DNA from: Virgisporangium aurantiacum
Lineage (GTDB): Bacteria > Actinomycetota > Actinomycetes > Mycobacteriales > Micromonosporaceae
NCBI RefSeq assembly: GCF_016863635.1
Contig: NZ_BOPG01000037.1
Span: forward strand, 62,001-126,000
Direction of reading: 5' to 3'
Length of the DNA: 64,000 nucleotides
The first letter of the stretch is position 1. The number at the start of each line of letters is the position of its first letter. The notes beneath the pieces were generated by a model, which saw only the letters and a list, made by a program, of their open reading frames with translations, did no database searches and was not told where the DNA came from. Below are positions 24,621 through 33,301 of this stretch, piece by piece. A program made the translations under genes and the position numbers.

Positions 24621-25436
24621 ATGGACCGTCTGAGCGCGCGGGAGTTGACGCTCGCGTACGACAAACGGGTGGTCACCGAGAACCTCGACGTCCGGATCGC
24701 CGACGGCTCGTTCACCGTGATCGTCGGGCCGAACGCGTGCGGCAAATCGACGTTGCTGAAGGCGCTCGCCCGCGTGCTCAAGCCGTCGGCCGGCGCGGTG
24801 TACCTGGACGGGCAGGCGATCGCGTCGTACCCGTCGAAGCAGGTCGCCAAGCAGTTGGGCATGCTGCCGCAGTCGCCGATCGTCCCGGGCGGGATCGTCG
24901 TGGAGGAACTGGTGGCGCGCGGCCGGTTCGCGCACCAGCGGCTGCTGCGGCAGTGGTCGCCGTCGGACGAGGAGGCGGTGGCGTCGGCGATGCGGTTGAC
25001 CGAGGTGAGCGACCTCGCCGACCGGTTCGTCGACGAGTTGTCGGGCGGGCAACGCCAACGGGTGTGGCTGGCGATGGCGCTGGCCCAGCAGACCCCGATC
25101 CTGCTGCTCGACGAGCCGACGACGTTCCTCGATCTGTCGCACCAGTTCGAGGTGCTCGACCTGTGCGCCGAGTTGCACGAGGAGGGCCGCACGATCGTCG
25201 CGGTGCTGCACGACCTGAACCACGCCTGCCGCTACGCGACCGAGCTGATCGTGATGCGCGGCGGCGCCGTGGTCGCGCAGGGCCGTCCCGCCGACGTGAT
25301 GACCGCCGATCTGGTGGAGGACGTGTTCTCCATCCCGTGCCGCGTGATCGACGACCCGGAGACCGGAACGCCGATGGTCGTGCCGACGGATCGCAGCCGG
25401 CGCCGCGCCCGGTCCCGGCCTGTTTTGTCCGGCTGA
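24621..25436 (+). CDS. Iron-siderophore ABC transporter ATP-binding protein
   Basis: A 271-residue FepC/FhuC-type ATPase with Walker A VGPNACGKSTLLKAL near 35, Q-loop MLPQSPIVP, signature DELSGGQRQRVWLAMALAQ near 136, Walker B ILLLDEPTTFLDLSH and H-switch AVLHDLNHA. It energises uptake by the two preceding permeases; its ATG follows the permease stop without a gap. The basic C-terminal tail (RSRRRARSRP) is variable in the family. Confidence 0.94.
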   Translation: MDRLSARELTLAYDKRVVTENLDVRIADGSFTVIVGPNACGKSTLLKALARVLKPSAGAVYLDGQAIASYPSKQVAKQLGMLPQSPIVPGGIVVEELVARGRFAHQRLLRQWSPSDEEAVASAMRLTEVSDLADRFVDELSGGQRQRVWLAMALAQQTPILLLDEPTTFLDLSHQFEVLDLCAELHEEGRTIVAVLHDLNHACRYATELIVMRGGAVVAQGRPADVMTADLVEDVFSIPCRVIDDPETGTPMVVPTDRSRRRARSRPVLSG

Positions 25437-25457
25437 CGACCGGGTAGCCCGAATCAG

Positions 25458-26138
25458 ATGAGAAGGATCGTGTTTCTGGGGACCACGCTCGCTCTCGTTT
25501 CGTTGACCGCGTGCGGTGAGGGAGCCACCTCCGCGTCACCCACGACAACGGTGACGGCCTCGGCGTCGGCGCGCGCCACCGGACCCATCCCGAGCGCCGG
25601 GCTGCTGCGTCCGTCCGACCTGAGCGGCGCCGCGATGGCACCGGTCGACGGCGACGTCGGCAGGGATCTGCGGCCGCCACGCCCGTGCGGCGACGCGCAC
25701 CCGAGCGATCCGGCCCGGCAGGCATCGATCGCCATGACCGCCCCGATGACACCCGCCAACGGTCCCGGCGGAACCGTGCCCAGCGTGATCCTCGAGACGA
25801 TCGTGCGGTACAGCCCCGGTTCCGGCGCGCAGGCGTTCGCCGAGTTGAGGTCCGCGCTGCAGCGCTGCCCCGGCGCGATCGGCCAGGGTAGGCGGAACTG
25901 GGAGATCGTCGGCGACGTCGACGCCGGTGACGAGGCGCTCCTGTTCCGCACCAGCGTCCAGACGACGTACGGCGACAGCCCCGACCTCACCATCCAGACG
26001 TGGCCGGTCGCGGTGGCCCGGACGGGCGACGACCTCGTGCTCGTCGGCGACCTCGGCTGGGAGAACATGAGCGGCGAGGAACCGGTCGTGCGCACCCTCA
26101 TCGCCACCGCCGTCGACCGCCTGCGGGCCGCGTCGTAG
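25458..26138 (+). CDS. Lipoprotein with PknH-sensor-like domain
   Basis: A 226-residue predicted lipoprotein. The signal peptide ends at lipobox SLTAC (Cys near 19), and a Ser/Thr/Ala-rich linker follows. Residues 50-225 have the layout of the extracellular sensor domain found in PknH-like proteins: two cysteines (RPCGDA, LQRCPG), a GDEALLFRTSV strand, VARTGDDLVLVG and a final helix (LIATAVDRLRAAS). The ligand is unknown. It lies 21 bases after the siderophore ATPase on the same strand and might be co-transcribed, but nothing links it to iron. Confidence 0.7.
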   Translation: MRRIVFLGTTLALVSLTACGEGATSASPTTTVTASASARATGPIPSAGLLRPSDLSGAAMAPVDGDVGRDLRPPRPCGDAHPSDPARQASIAMTAPMTPANGPGGTVPSVILETIVRYSPGSGAQAFAELRSALQRCPGAIGQGRRNWEIVGDVDAGDEALLFRTSVQTTYGDSPDLTIQTWPVAVARTGDDLVLVGDLGWENMSGEEPVVRTLIATAVDRLRAAS

Positions 26139-26226
26139 AGATCCGGTGACGCGGCGGTGTACCCTGCTTCCCGATGATGACCTCCGTGTTCGAAGGGAGG
26201 CCCCGCTCCACCGAAGGTGAGTGCTG

Positions 26227-27561
26227 ATGCGCTCATCCCACGTGGACGGTGACCTCCGTCTATCACTCTGGCGGCGCGTGCGCGAGTTCGCCGTGCCGCG
26301 GTCGATGATCGAAGCCGCAACCGCTCGCCGTGTCGCGGGCGACTGGGCCGGTGCGTGCGCGGTGGCGCGCGTCGACGTCGATCTCGACCTGCGGGCCGCG
26401 GCCCGCGTCCATGGCGCGGAACTCGCGGCCGAGGTCCGCGCCGATCTCCGTCATTTCGCGCCCGACCTGCTGCGTTGGCACATGCCGCGGATGGCGCCCG
26501 ACGGGCTGCTGCGGGCCGGCCTGACCGTGACGCTGGCCCGGTACGGGGTGTCGGGCGCCGGCACCGTGCACCTGGTCGCGCGCACCGCACCCGCGTGGGC
26601 CGACGCCGCCCAGCGGATCAGCCTGGCACTGTGGACCGGCCACGCCACCGACCGGGACGTGCACCCGCATCCGCACCCCGACCGGCGGTTCCGGCTCGAC
26701 CTGCACCGCCCGATGTGGGACGCGCGCCACGCGCCCGACCTCGCCGCCCGCGCCGGCGCCCAGCACTGGCCCCCACCCCGCGGCGGGCCCGGCACTTCGC
26801 CACCGGGCGAGCCCGGCGCCGTGCCGCGCGGCGAACCGGATGGGCTGCCACCCGGTTGTGCCACGCACCGGTGGGCCGCCGAAGCGGAGATCCTGCGCGA
26901 CGCGGACGGGCGCACCGGCGTCCCCGTGCTCGTGCGGGCCGGCCGGCGCCGCCTGGTGCTCGACGGATCGGCGACGCCGCCGCGGGTCCTGAGAGGGCCG
27001 GCGCCGTCGTACCCCGTGCTGCCGCACGCCGCCACCTGGGTGCTGCCCGACCTGGAACTGCTGCGGGCCGGCCTGATCGACGCCGATCGGCTGCACCCGC
27101 TGGTCGCCGCCGCGCTCCGTCCACAGTGGACGCCAGCCGGCGCGGAGGCGGACACCGACCGCGCCTGGCGGACGGTCGAGTGCGGCGACGCGCGGCACCG
27201 GATCGGGCTGCGGCACGGGGTGCTGACCGCGCTCGACCACGATCCCGACGAGGTGCGGCGCGAGGAACTGTTCGCCGCGCTCGGCGGTACGCCGAGCCCG
27301 TGCCTGCGGGTGATCGACGCGGTGCACCGCGATCCGGAACCGCTCGCCGAGATACGGGCCCGCCTCGACCACGGTGACAACGACGGCGCGCTGGCCGCGG
27401 TCGAGGAGCTGCTCGGTCCGGCGGCGGTGCTGCGCGACGGCGCATTGCGCGACGAGTTCGAGTCGGCCGTCGCGCGTCAGGTCACGTACGGGCTGTACCG
27501 GTCGGGACTCGCCGGCCGCGGTCCGCTCAAAACCGTCCCCCAAAGAAAGGTGAATCTATGA
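26227..27561 (+). CDS. Hypothetical protein, first gene of a MoxR/VWA operon
   Basis: A 444-residue soluble protein not recognised beyond its context. It is Arg/Asp-rich, with no signal peptide or membrane helix; a low-complexity GPGTSPPGEPGAVPRGEPD segment interrupts it near residue 190. ATG 26227 is preferred over GTG 26221 because AGGTGA lies 6 bases upstream. Its stop overlaps the MoxR start (ATGA), so it belongs to the same operon and may be a substrate-recognition or adaptor component of the MoxR/VWA machine. Confidence 0.72.
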   Translation: MRSSHVDGDLRLSLWRRVREFAVPRSMIEAATARRVAGDWAGACAVARVDVDLDLRAAARVHGAELAAEVRADLRHFAPDLLRWHMPRMAPDGLLRAGLTVTLARYGVSGAGTVHLVARTAPAWADAAQRISLALWTGHATDRDVHPHPHPDRRFRLDLHRPMWDARHAPDLAARAGAQHWPPPRGGPGTSPPGEPGAVPRGEPDGLPPGCATHRWAAEAEILRDADGRTGVPVLVRAGRRRLVLDGSATPPRVLRGPAPSYPVLPHAATWVLPDLELLRAGLIDADRLHPLVAAALRPQWTPAGAEADTDRAWRTVECGDARHRIGLRHGVLTALDHDPDEVRREELFAALGGTPSPCLRVIDAVHRDPEPLAEIRARLDHGDNDGALAAVEELLGPAAVLRDGALRDEFESAVARQVTYGLYRSGLAGRGPLKTVPQRKVNL

Positions 27562-28733
27562 CGCAAACCCTGGATATTGCCGGCGAACTGCTCGACCTCC
27601 TCGCGACCACCGCGACCGAACCCCGGGCCAACGACCAGCTGGAGGCCCTCACCCTCGCGGTCGCCGCCGACCTGCCCGTGCTGCTGTGGGGCGAGCCGGG
27701 CATCGGCAAGACGGCCGCGCTCACCCAGCTCGCCGACTCGCTCGACCTGCCGCTGACCACGGTGATCGCGAGCGTGCACGAGCCGACCGACTTCTCCGGG
27801 TTGCCCGTCATCGGCGCCGATCCGGCGGTGCACGGCGTGCCGATGGCGCCGCCGGACTGGGCGGTACGACTGGTGCGGGCCGGCCGCGGGCTGCTGTTCC
27901 TCGACGAGCTGTCGACCGCGCCGCCGGCGGTGCAGGCCGCGTTGCTGCGGCTGGTGCTGGAACGGCGGGTGGGCGCGCTGCGGCTGCCGCCGGAGGTGCG
28001 GATCGTGGCCGCGGCGAACCCGCGCGCGTCCGCCGCCGACGGGTGGGAGTTGAGCGCGCCGCTGGCGAACCGGTTCGTCCATCTACAGTGGACGTTCGAC
28101 CACGACGTGGTGCTCCGCGGCCTCGGCGGCACCTGGCCGCACACGGTGCTGCCCCGGCTCGACCCGGCCGGGCTGCCCGACGCCGTCGCCTACGCCCGCC
28201 GGGCGGTCTGCGGGCTGCTCACCGCGCGCGGGTCGCTGGTGCACCAACTGCCGACGACCGAGACGCGGCGGGGCGGGCCGTGGCCGTCGCCCCGCACCTG
28301 GGAGATGGCGATCCGACTGATCGCGTTCGGCACGGCCGCGGGCGCGTCCCGCGACGTGCTGTCGCTGCTCGTGCGCGGCGTCGTCGGTGACGGTCCCGGC
28401 CTGGAGTTGCTGGCGCACATGGACCGCATGGAGCTGCCCGATCCGGAGGACCTGCTCGCCGCTCCGGGCGAAGCGGTGCTGCCGGACCGGGGCGACCTGC
28501 GCCAGGCGGTGCTCGACGGCGTCGTGGCGGCGGTGCGGCAACGACCGGAACGCGAGCGGTGGGACGCGGCGTGGGCGGTGCTGGTGCGTGCGCTGGAGAC
28601 GGGCGCGCCCGATCTGGTGGTGGTCCCGGCGACGACGCTCGCGAAGCTGCGCCGGGACGGATGGCCGGTGCCGCCGGAGATCGAGGGGTTGGCCGGCGCC
28701 GTGAGCATCTCCCGGAAGGCGGTGGCGGCGTGA
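27558..28733 (+). CDS. MoxR family AAA+ ATPase
   Basis: A 391-residue MoxR-type ATPase with Walker A LLWGEPGIGKTAALTQL near 37-53, Walker B GLLFLDELSTAPPAVQAALL near 113, sensor 1 VRIVAAANPR and an arginine-finger region ELSAPLANRFVHL. MoxR ATPases act as chaperones or remodelling machines with VWA-domain partners to mature enzymes or membrane complexes. Both flanking genes overlap it by 4 bases, giving a tightly coupled three-gene unit. Confidence 0.91.
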   Translation: MTQTLDIAGELLDLLATTATEPRANDQLEALTLAVAADLPVLLWGEPGIGKTAALTQLADSLDLPLTTVIASVHEPTDFSGLPVIGADPAVHGVPMAPPDWAVRLVRAGRGLLFLDELSTAPPAVQAALLRLVLERRVGALRLPPEVRIVAAANPRASAADGWELSAPLANRFVHLQWTFDHDVVLRGLGGTWPHTVLPRLDPAGLPDAVAYARRAVCGLLTARGSLVHQLPTTETRRGGPWPSPRTWEMAIRLIAFGTAAGASRDVLSLLVRGVVGDGPGLELLAHMDRMELPDPEDLLAAPGEAVLPDRGDLRQAVLDGVVAAVRQRPERERWDAAWAVLVRALETGAPDLVVVPATTLAKLRRDGWPVPPEIEGLAGAVSISRKAVAA

Positions 28734-29926
28734 ATCTCGACCGGGAGAAGCTGTTCGCCGCCCGGCTGCTCGCCACCCGCGCCCGGCCCTACCTGGCGGC
28801 GGCGCTGTTCGCGCTGCACCCCGTCGAGTCGAGGCGGACGCCGACGATGGCGGTCGACAAACACTGGCGCTGCTACGTCTCCCCGGCGTTCGTGGACCGC
28901 ACGTCGGTCGAGCACCTGGCCGGCGTCTGGGTGCACGAGGTCTCGCACCTGCTGCGCGAGCACCACGACCGCGGCGACCGCTACGCGCGGGCGCACGACC
29001 TGCGCGGCCCGGGCGAACGCCTCCGGATGAACATCGCCGCCGACTTCGAGATCAACGACGACGTCTACGGCGACGGGCTCGACCCACCGCCCGACGCCGC
29101 GTACCCGGAGCACGTCCAGCTCCCCACCGGCCGCCTGATGGAGGACTACCTGGGCCTGTTCCGGCTCGGCCCGGCCTTCGACGACCTCGCCTGGCTCGAC
29201 TGCGGCAGCGGCGCCGACGGCGCGGAGCGCGAGTGGGACCTCGGCCCGGGCGGCGCCGACGGGCTCGCCCCGCACGAGCGCGATGCGGTGCGTTTCCGGG
29301 TGGCGGAGGGCATCAACGGCTGCCGGGGTAGCGTGCCCCGGGGCTGGCAACGCTGGGCGGAGCAGGCGTTCCACCCGCCGCAGCGGTGGCGCGACCTGCT
29401 CGGCGCGGCCATCCGGGCGGCGGTGTCGGGCTGCGGCTCCGGCCAGGACTACGCGTTCGGCCGGCCGGCGCGGCGGTCGTCGGCGCTGCCGGGCGTGGTG
29501 CTGCCGGCGTTGCGCACGCGGCCGCCGCGGGTGGCGGTCATCATCGACACGTCCGGATCGGTGAGCGATGCCGAGTTGGGCAGCGCGCTGGTCGAGGTGG
29601 CGGCGATCGGCACGGCCGTCGGTGGTCGACGGGACCACGTGAGCGTGCTCTCGTGCGACGCCGCCGCCGGGTTCGCCGGCCCGTGGTGCCGCGCCGAGGG
29701 CATCCCGCTGATCGGTGGCGGCGGCACCGACCTGCGCGCCGGGTTCACGACGGTGCTGGGCGCGCGTCCGCGTCCCGACGTGGTGGTGGTCCTCACCGAC
29801 GGCCAGACCCCGTGGCCCGCCGAGCAACCGCCGTGCCGGACGGTGGTGGGCCTGTTCCCGCGCCGGGCGACGGACTGGGACGAGCGGCCACCGGAGTGGG
29901 CGCGCGTGGTCACTATCGGGTGCTGA
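28730..29926 (+). CDS. DUF2201 putative metallopeptidase with VWA-like domain
   Basis: A 398-residue protein. An N-terminal metallopeptidase-like domain holds the zinc motif HEVSH within VWVHEVSHLLREHHDR (near residue 67). A C-terminal VWA-like domain (about 260-398) has the MIDAS motif DTSGSVS in PRVAVIIDTSGSVSDAELG and GGGGTDLRAGF and VVLTDGQTPW. GTG 28730 overlaps the MoxR stop. Such MoxR/VWA pairs bind client proteins through the metal site; the HExxH suggests a possible proteolytic step. Confidence 0.9.
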   Translation: MNLDREKLFAARLLATRARPYLAAALFALHPVESRRTPTMAVDKHWRCYVSPAFVDRTSVEHLAGVWVHEVSHLLREHHDRGDRYARAHDLRGPGERLRMNIAADFEINDDVYGDGLDPPPDAAYPEHVQLPTGRLMEDYLGLFRLGPAFDDLAWLDCGSGADGAEREWDLGPGGADGLAPHERDAVRFRVAEGINGCRGSVPRGWQRWAEQAFHPPQRWRDLLGAAIRAAVSGCGSGQDYAFGRPARRSSALPGVVLPALRTRPPRVAVIIDTSGSVSDAELGSALVEVAAIGTAVGGRRDHVSVLSCDAAAGFAGPWCRAEGIPLIGGGGTDLRAGFTTVLGARPRPDVVVVLTDGQTPWPAEQPPCRTVVGLFPRRATDWDERPPEWARVVTIGC

Positions 29927-30683
29927 CCCCGGCGGCCATCCGCCGCACCAGGTCCTGGGCGATCCGCCCCGCGTCGGACGACGACGGGTAGATCTCCACC
30001 TGGATCAGCACGTTGGCGCGCCGGGCGACCACCGTCAGGCGGTCGCCGCCGTCGTCGGCGAACCCCTCGTCACCGACGTTGCCGAGCGTCCGCCGCCGGA
30101 CCGCGTCGTCGTTCCGGTCGCGGTACTCGCGGATCGCCCAGCCGAGGGCGGTGCCCTCGCGGGTGCCCTCGTACAGCCACACGAACGAGTTCAGGAGCAC
30201 GAACTTCTGGCTCGGCGTCTCGGCGTCGACGGTCCACGAGCAGTACGAGAACACGCCGAGGTCGTTGTGGTCGACGTCGTCGCGCGTGCGCTCACGCGGC
30301 GCGTCGGGCCAGGCCTGGCTCAACCCGGCGCGGTCGAGGGCCGGGCAGGCCGCCTCGGTGCCGGACGCGACCGGCGCCCACGGCACGATGACGCCCTTCC
30401 ACGCGCCCACCAGGACCACCGCGATCAGCCCGGCGGCGACGATCGCGACCACCCGCCGGGGCGGCGGTGCCGCGGTTCGGCTCCGGGCCAACCGGATCGC
30501 GACCAGCGGCGCGACGATCACGGAGCCCAGCACCGCCGTGAGTCCGGCGACCAGGCCGAACGTGCGGTAGTCGAGCGGGCCGTCGTCGAGGAACCCTTCG
30601 AACACGGCCGCCATGCACCCGAACCCGAACACGGCGAGCGCCGTCCATCCCAGGACCGCACGCCATCGCGGCTTGTCAGACAT
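29913..30683 (-). CDS. Membrane protein with DUF3558-like extracytoplasmic domain
   Basis: A 256-residue protein with three hydrophobic helices (about 8-28, 42-62, 78-98) and a C-terminal outer domain with two cysteines (EAACPALDRA, SYCSWTV) and a DEGFADDGGDRLTVVARRAN segment, similar in pattern to DUF3558/PknH-sensor proteins. ATG 30683 is used. Its 3' end overlaps the convergent DUF2201/VWA gene by 14 bases. Function unknown. Confidence 0.72.
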   Translation of the reverse strand: MSDKPRWRAVLGWTALAVFGFGCMAAVFEGFLDDGPLDYRTFGLVAGLTAVLGSVIVAPLVAIRLARSRTAAPPPRRVVAIVAAGLIAVVLVGAWKGVIVPWAPVASGTEAACPALDRAGLSQAWPDAPRERTRDDVDHNDLGVFSYCSWTVDAETPSQKFVLLNSFVWLYEGTREGTALGWAIREYRDRNDDAVRRRTLGNVGDEGFADDGGDRLTVVARRANVLIQVEIYPSSSDAGRIAQDLVRRMAAGVSTR

Positions 30684-30729
30684 GTCGCCCCCGTCGATCC
30701 GTCGAACGCCCCACAATAGGACGCCGAAG

Positions 30730-32742
30730 CTAGCCGACGTCCACCCCGTAGGGCATTCCGACCACCGGGGCGTCGGCGGACGCCAACGCGGTCGCGATCG
30801 CCGCCGCCGACGGGGGATAGGCGAGTTCGCCGAGGCCGCCGATCGGTGCGTCCGAGCGCACCAGGACCACGTCGATCTCGGGGCAGTCGGTGATGCGCGC
30901 CCACGCGTAGTCGCGGAACGACGACTGGACGACCGCACCGGCGCGCACGGTGATCTGCGCACCGAGCACAGTGGACAGTGCGTCCAGCACCGTGCCCTCG
31001 ACCTGTGCCACCACGCCGGACGGGTGGATCGGCACGCCGACGTCGACGGCCGCGGTGACGCGCAGCACCCGTCGGTCGGCCGGCGACGCCGTGACGATCA
31101 CCGCGATCGCCGAGTCGTACTCGAGGTGGCACGCCGCGCCCAGGCCCTGCCCGGCCGCCGGCGCGGGATGCCGGAGCGCCGCGGCGTCGAGCACCGCGCG
31201 CAGGCGGGAGCCGGCCGGCAGCAGCTGCCGCCGGAGGGTCACCGGGTCGTGGCCGCCGCGGCGGGCGATCTCGCCGAGGAAACACTCCTCGGCGTAGGCG
31301 AACTGGCCGGCGTAGACCGAGCGCCAGAAACCGGTGCGCAGCGGGGCGGGCCGCAGCGTCACCGACACCTCGCCCGGCACCGCGTAGGGGAAGTGGTCGC
31401 CGCTCGCCTTGACCACCGCCGGGTTGGCGAACGGCGGCGAGACGGTGAGCGGCCACGTCGCGACCTGGTGGACGCGGCCGGTGGGCACGCCGTCCGGGCC
31501 GAGCGTCGCGCCCAGCCGGTGCACCGACATCGGCCGGTACGAGTCGTGCCGGGTGTCGTCGTCGCGGGTCCACCGCACCGTCACCGGTTGCCCGACGGCC
31601 CGCGAGCAGGCGACCGCCTCCTGCACCGGGTCGATCTCGATGCGCCGGCCGAACGCGCCGCCGGCCAGCGTCGGCGTCACCGTCACCTCGGTCTCGGGCC
31701 GGCCGAGTTGGGCGGCCAGCACGGTGCGCAGCCCGCCGGGGTTCTGCACCGGCGCCCATACCCGCACCCCGGTCGCGGCGACGTGTGCCGTCGCGTTCAT
31801 CGGCTCCATCGGCGCGTGCGCGAGCAGCGGCAGGCGGATCACGCGGAGGAGGTCCGGCGTACCCGCGAGCGGCGGCAGCGCCGTCTCCAGGTCCGCCAGC
31901 CACGCGCGGCTGTCGGCCGTCGGGGTCCCGCCGATCCAGGTGACGCGCAGCGCGTCCCGGCCGCGCAGCGCCGCGGCGGTGGACGTCGCGATCACCGCGA
32001 CCCCGCCCTGCCCGTCTCCCGGCGGATTGAGCCGGACGACCGCGACCACCCCGGCCACCGATCGCGCCGCGGCATCGTCGACGGTGTCGACCTGCGCGCC
32101 GATCCACGCCGGCCGCGCCACGACCGCGATCAGGCTGCCGGCGGGCGCGGACTCGGTGCCGTAGCGGGCGCGGCCGGTGACGATCGCGCGCGCGTCGGCC
32201 CGCCCGGCCGGCGTGCGACCGATGAGCCGCCATTGGTCGGCCGGCGTGAGCGTGACCGGCACGGTGGCCGGGTCGATCGCGGCGGCGGCGGCGACCAGGT
32301 CGCGGTAGGGGAGCGGCCGGCGGCGCGGGTGCTCGACCCGACCGCGCCGCGCGACACACTCCGCGACGGGCACCTGCCACCGCGCGGCGGCCGCCGCCAC
32401 GAGCAGGCACCGCGCGGTGGCCGACGCGGTACGCAACGGCTGGCTGATGTGACGGCTCGACATCGAGTTGCCCACCGACTGGGAGCCGTACCGGGCGGTG
32501 TCGCCGGGCGCCTGTTCCAGGGTCACGTCGGCGACCTCGACGGCCAGTTCCTCGGCGACGAGGACGGCGGCCATCGTCCGCACGCCCTGACCGGTGTCGG
32601 GCTTGGGGACCGTGGCCACCACCCGGCCGTGATGGTCGACGCGGACGAACACCGTCGGCACGAGGTCCGTCGTGGTGTCCAGCTTTATCGGGACCGCCAC
32701 GACCAGCGCGCCCGCCGCCAGCAGCGACCGCCGGGTGATCAC
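30730..32742 (-). CDS. Molybdopterin-binding subunit of an IorB-type molybdenum hydroxylase
   Basis: A 670-residue catalytic subunit with an N-terminal twin-arginine-like leader (ITRRSLLAAGALVVAV), so it is probably exported folded with its cofactor. Family features include PKPDTGQGVRTMAAVLVAEE, AFGRRIEIDPVQEAVACSRA and the catalytic glutamate in GGLGELAYPPSA. Members hydroxylate N-heterocycles or oxidise aldehydes with water as oxygen donor. It overlaps the (2Fe-2S) gene by 4 bases. There is no FAD subunit here, matching the two-subunit isoquinoline 1-oxidoreductase layout; the electron acceptor is unknown. It is a little shorter than typical IorB. Confidence 0.9.
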   Translation of the reverse strand: MITRRSLLAAGALVVAVPIKLDTTTDLVPTVFVRVDHHGRVVATVPKPDTGQGVRTMAAVLVAEELAVEVADVTLEQAPGDTARYGSQSVGNSMSSRHISQPLRTASATARCLLVAAAAARWQVPVAECVARRGRVEHPRRRPLPYRDLVAAAAAIDPATVPVTLTPADQWRLIGRTPAGRADARAIVTGRARYGTESAPAGSLIAVVARPAWIGAQVDTVDDAAARSVAGVVAVVRLNPPGDGQGGVAVIATSTAAALRGRDALRVTWIGGTPTADSRAWLADLETALPPLAGTPDLLRVIRLPLLAHAPMEPMNATAHVAATGVRVWAPVQNPGGLRTVLAAQLGRPETEVTVTPTLAGGAFGRRIEIDPVQEAVACSRAVGQPVTVRWTRDDDTRHDSYRPMSVHRLGATLGPDGVPTGRVHQVATWPLTVSPPFANPAVVKASGDHFPYAVPGEVSVTLRPAPLRTGFWRSVYAGQFAYAEECFLGEIARRGGHDPVTLRRQLLPAGSRLRAVLDAAALRHPAPAAGQGLGAACHLEYDSAIAVIVTASPADRRVLRVTAAVDVGVPIHPSGVVAQVEGTVLDALSTVLGAQITVRAGAVVQSSFRDYAWARITDCPEIDVVLVRSDAPIGGLGELAYPPSAAAIATALASADAPVVGMPYGVDVG

Positions 32743-33200
32743 CGTTCACCCCGGGCGATCTCGGCCGCGCGCCGGACCGCCGCCCGGATGCGCGGATACG
32801 TCCCGCACCGGCAGACGTTGTCCCGCAACGCCTCCGTGATCTGCGCGTCGGTCGGGTCCGGCACGCGGGCGAGGAGCGCCACGGCCGTCATGATCTGACC
32901 GGGTTGGCAGTATCCGCACTGCGCGACGTCCAGTTCCAGCCAGGCCCGCTGCACCGGATGATCGTCGATTCCCTCGATGGTGGTGATCCGAACGCGCTCG
33001 GAGTCGGCGACCGACCGGACGCACGGCCGCGCGGCGGCACCGTCGACGAGCGAGGTGCACGCGCCGCAGGCGCCGATGCCGCAGCCGTACTTCGGCCCGG
33101 TGAGTCCGAGTTCGTCCCGCAACGCCCACAGCAACGGCGTGTCGCCCGGGACGTCGACCACCTGGCGTCGACCATTGACGTGCAACCGGTATCCGCCCAC
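32739..33200 (-). CDS. (2Fe-2S)-binding subunit of an IorA-type molybdenum hydroxylase
   Basis: A 153-residue iron-sulfur protein. The plant-type cluster ligands lie in KYGCGIGACGACTSL and a later cysteine (RPCVRS); the second cluster ligands are in AQCGYCQPGQIM and NVCRCGTY. It passes electrons from the Mo centre of the subunit encoded just downstream. GTG 33200 is chosen with GAGGGGG 5 bases upstream; ATG 33224 falls inside a promoter-like palindrome and is unlikely. Confidence 0.91.
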   Translation of the reverse strand: MGGYRLHVNGRRQVVDVPGDTPLLWALRDELGLTGPKYGCGIGACGACTSLVDGAAARPCVRSVADSERVRITTIEGIDDHPVQRAWLELDVAQCGYCQPGQIMTAVALLARVPDPTDAQITEALRDNVCRCGTYPRIRAAVRRAAEIARGER

Positions 33201-33218
33201 GATGCCCCCTCGATTGAT

Positions 33219-33255
33219 GCACATGATTATGTGCCGCGCCGGCGAGCCGGGACAA
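33219..33255 (-). promoter_or_regulatory. Promoter with palindrome upstream of the IorAB-type operon
   Basis: On the minus strand TTGTCC (33255-33250), an 18-base spacer and CATAAT (33231-33226) form a sigma-70-like promoter. The -10 box lies within the perfect repeat GCACAT-GATT-ATGTGC (33219-33234), a possible repressor site. Confidence 0.5.
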
Positions 33256-33275
33256 GAACGGGGGCTTCCTCGATA

Positions 33276-33293
33276 ACTAGAACGTGTTCTAGT
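33276..33293. promoter_or_regulatory. KstR-like operator
   Basis: ACTAGAACGTGTTCTAGT has perfect 8-base arms; its core TAGAACGTGTTCTA fits the KstR consensus TNNAACNNGTTNNA exactly. It overlaps a TAGTCT -10 box 6 bases before ATG 33302 of the LLM oxidoreductase, a position suited to repression. Confidence 0.65.
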
Positions 33294-33301
33294 CTGACGG
33301 G

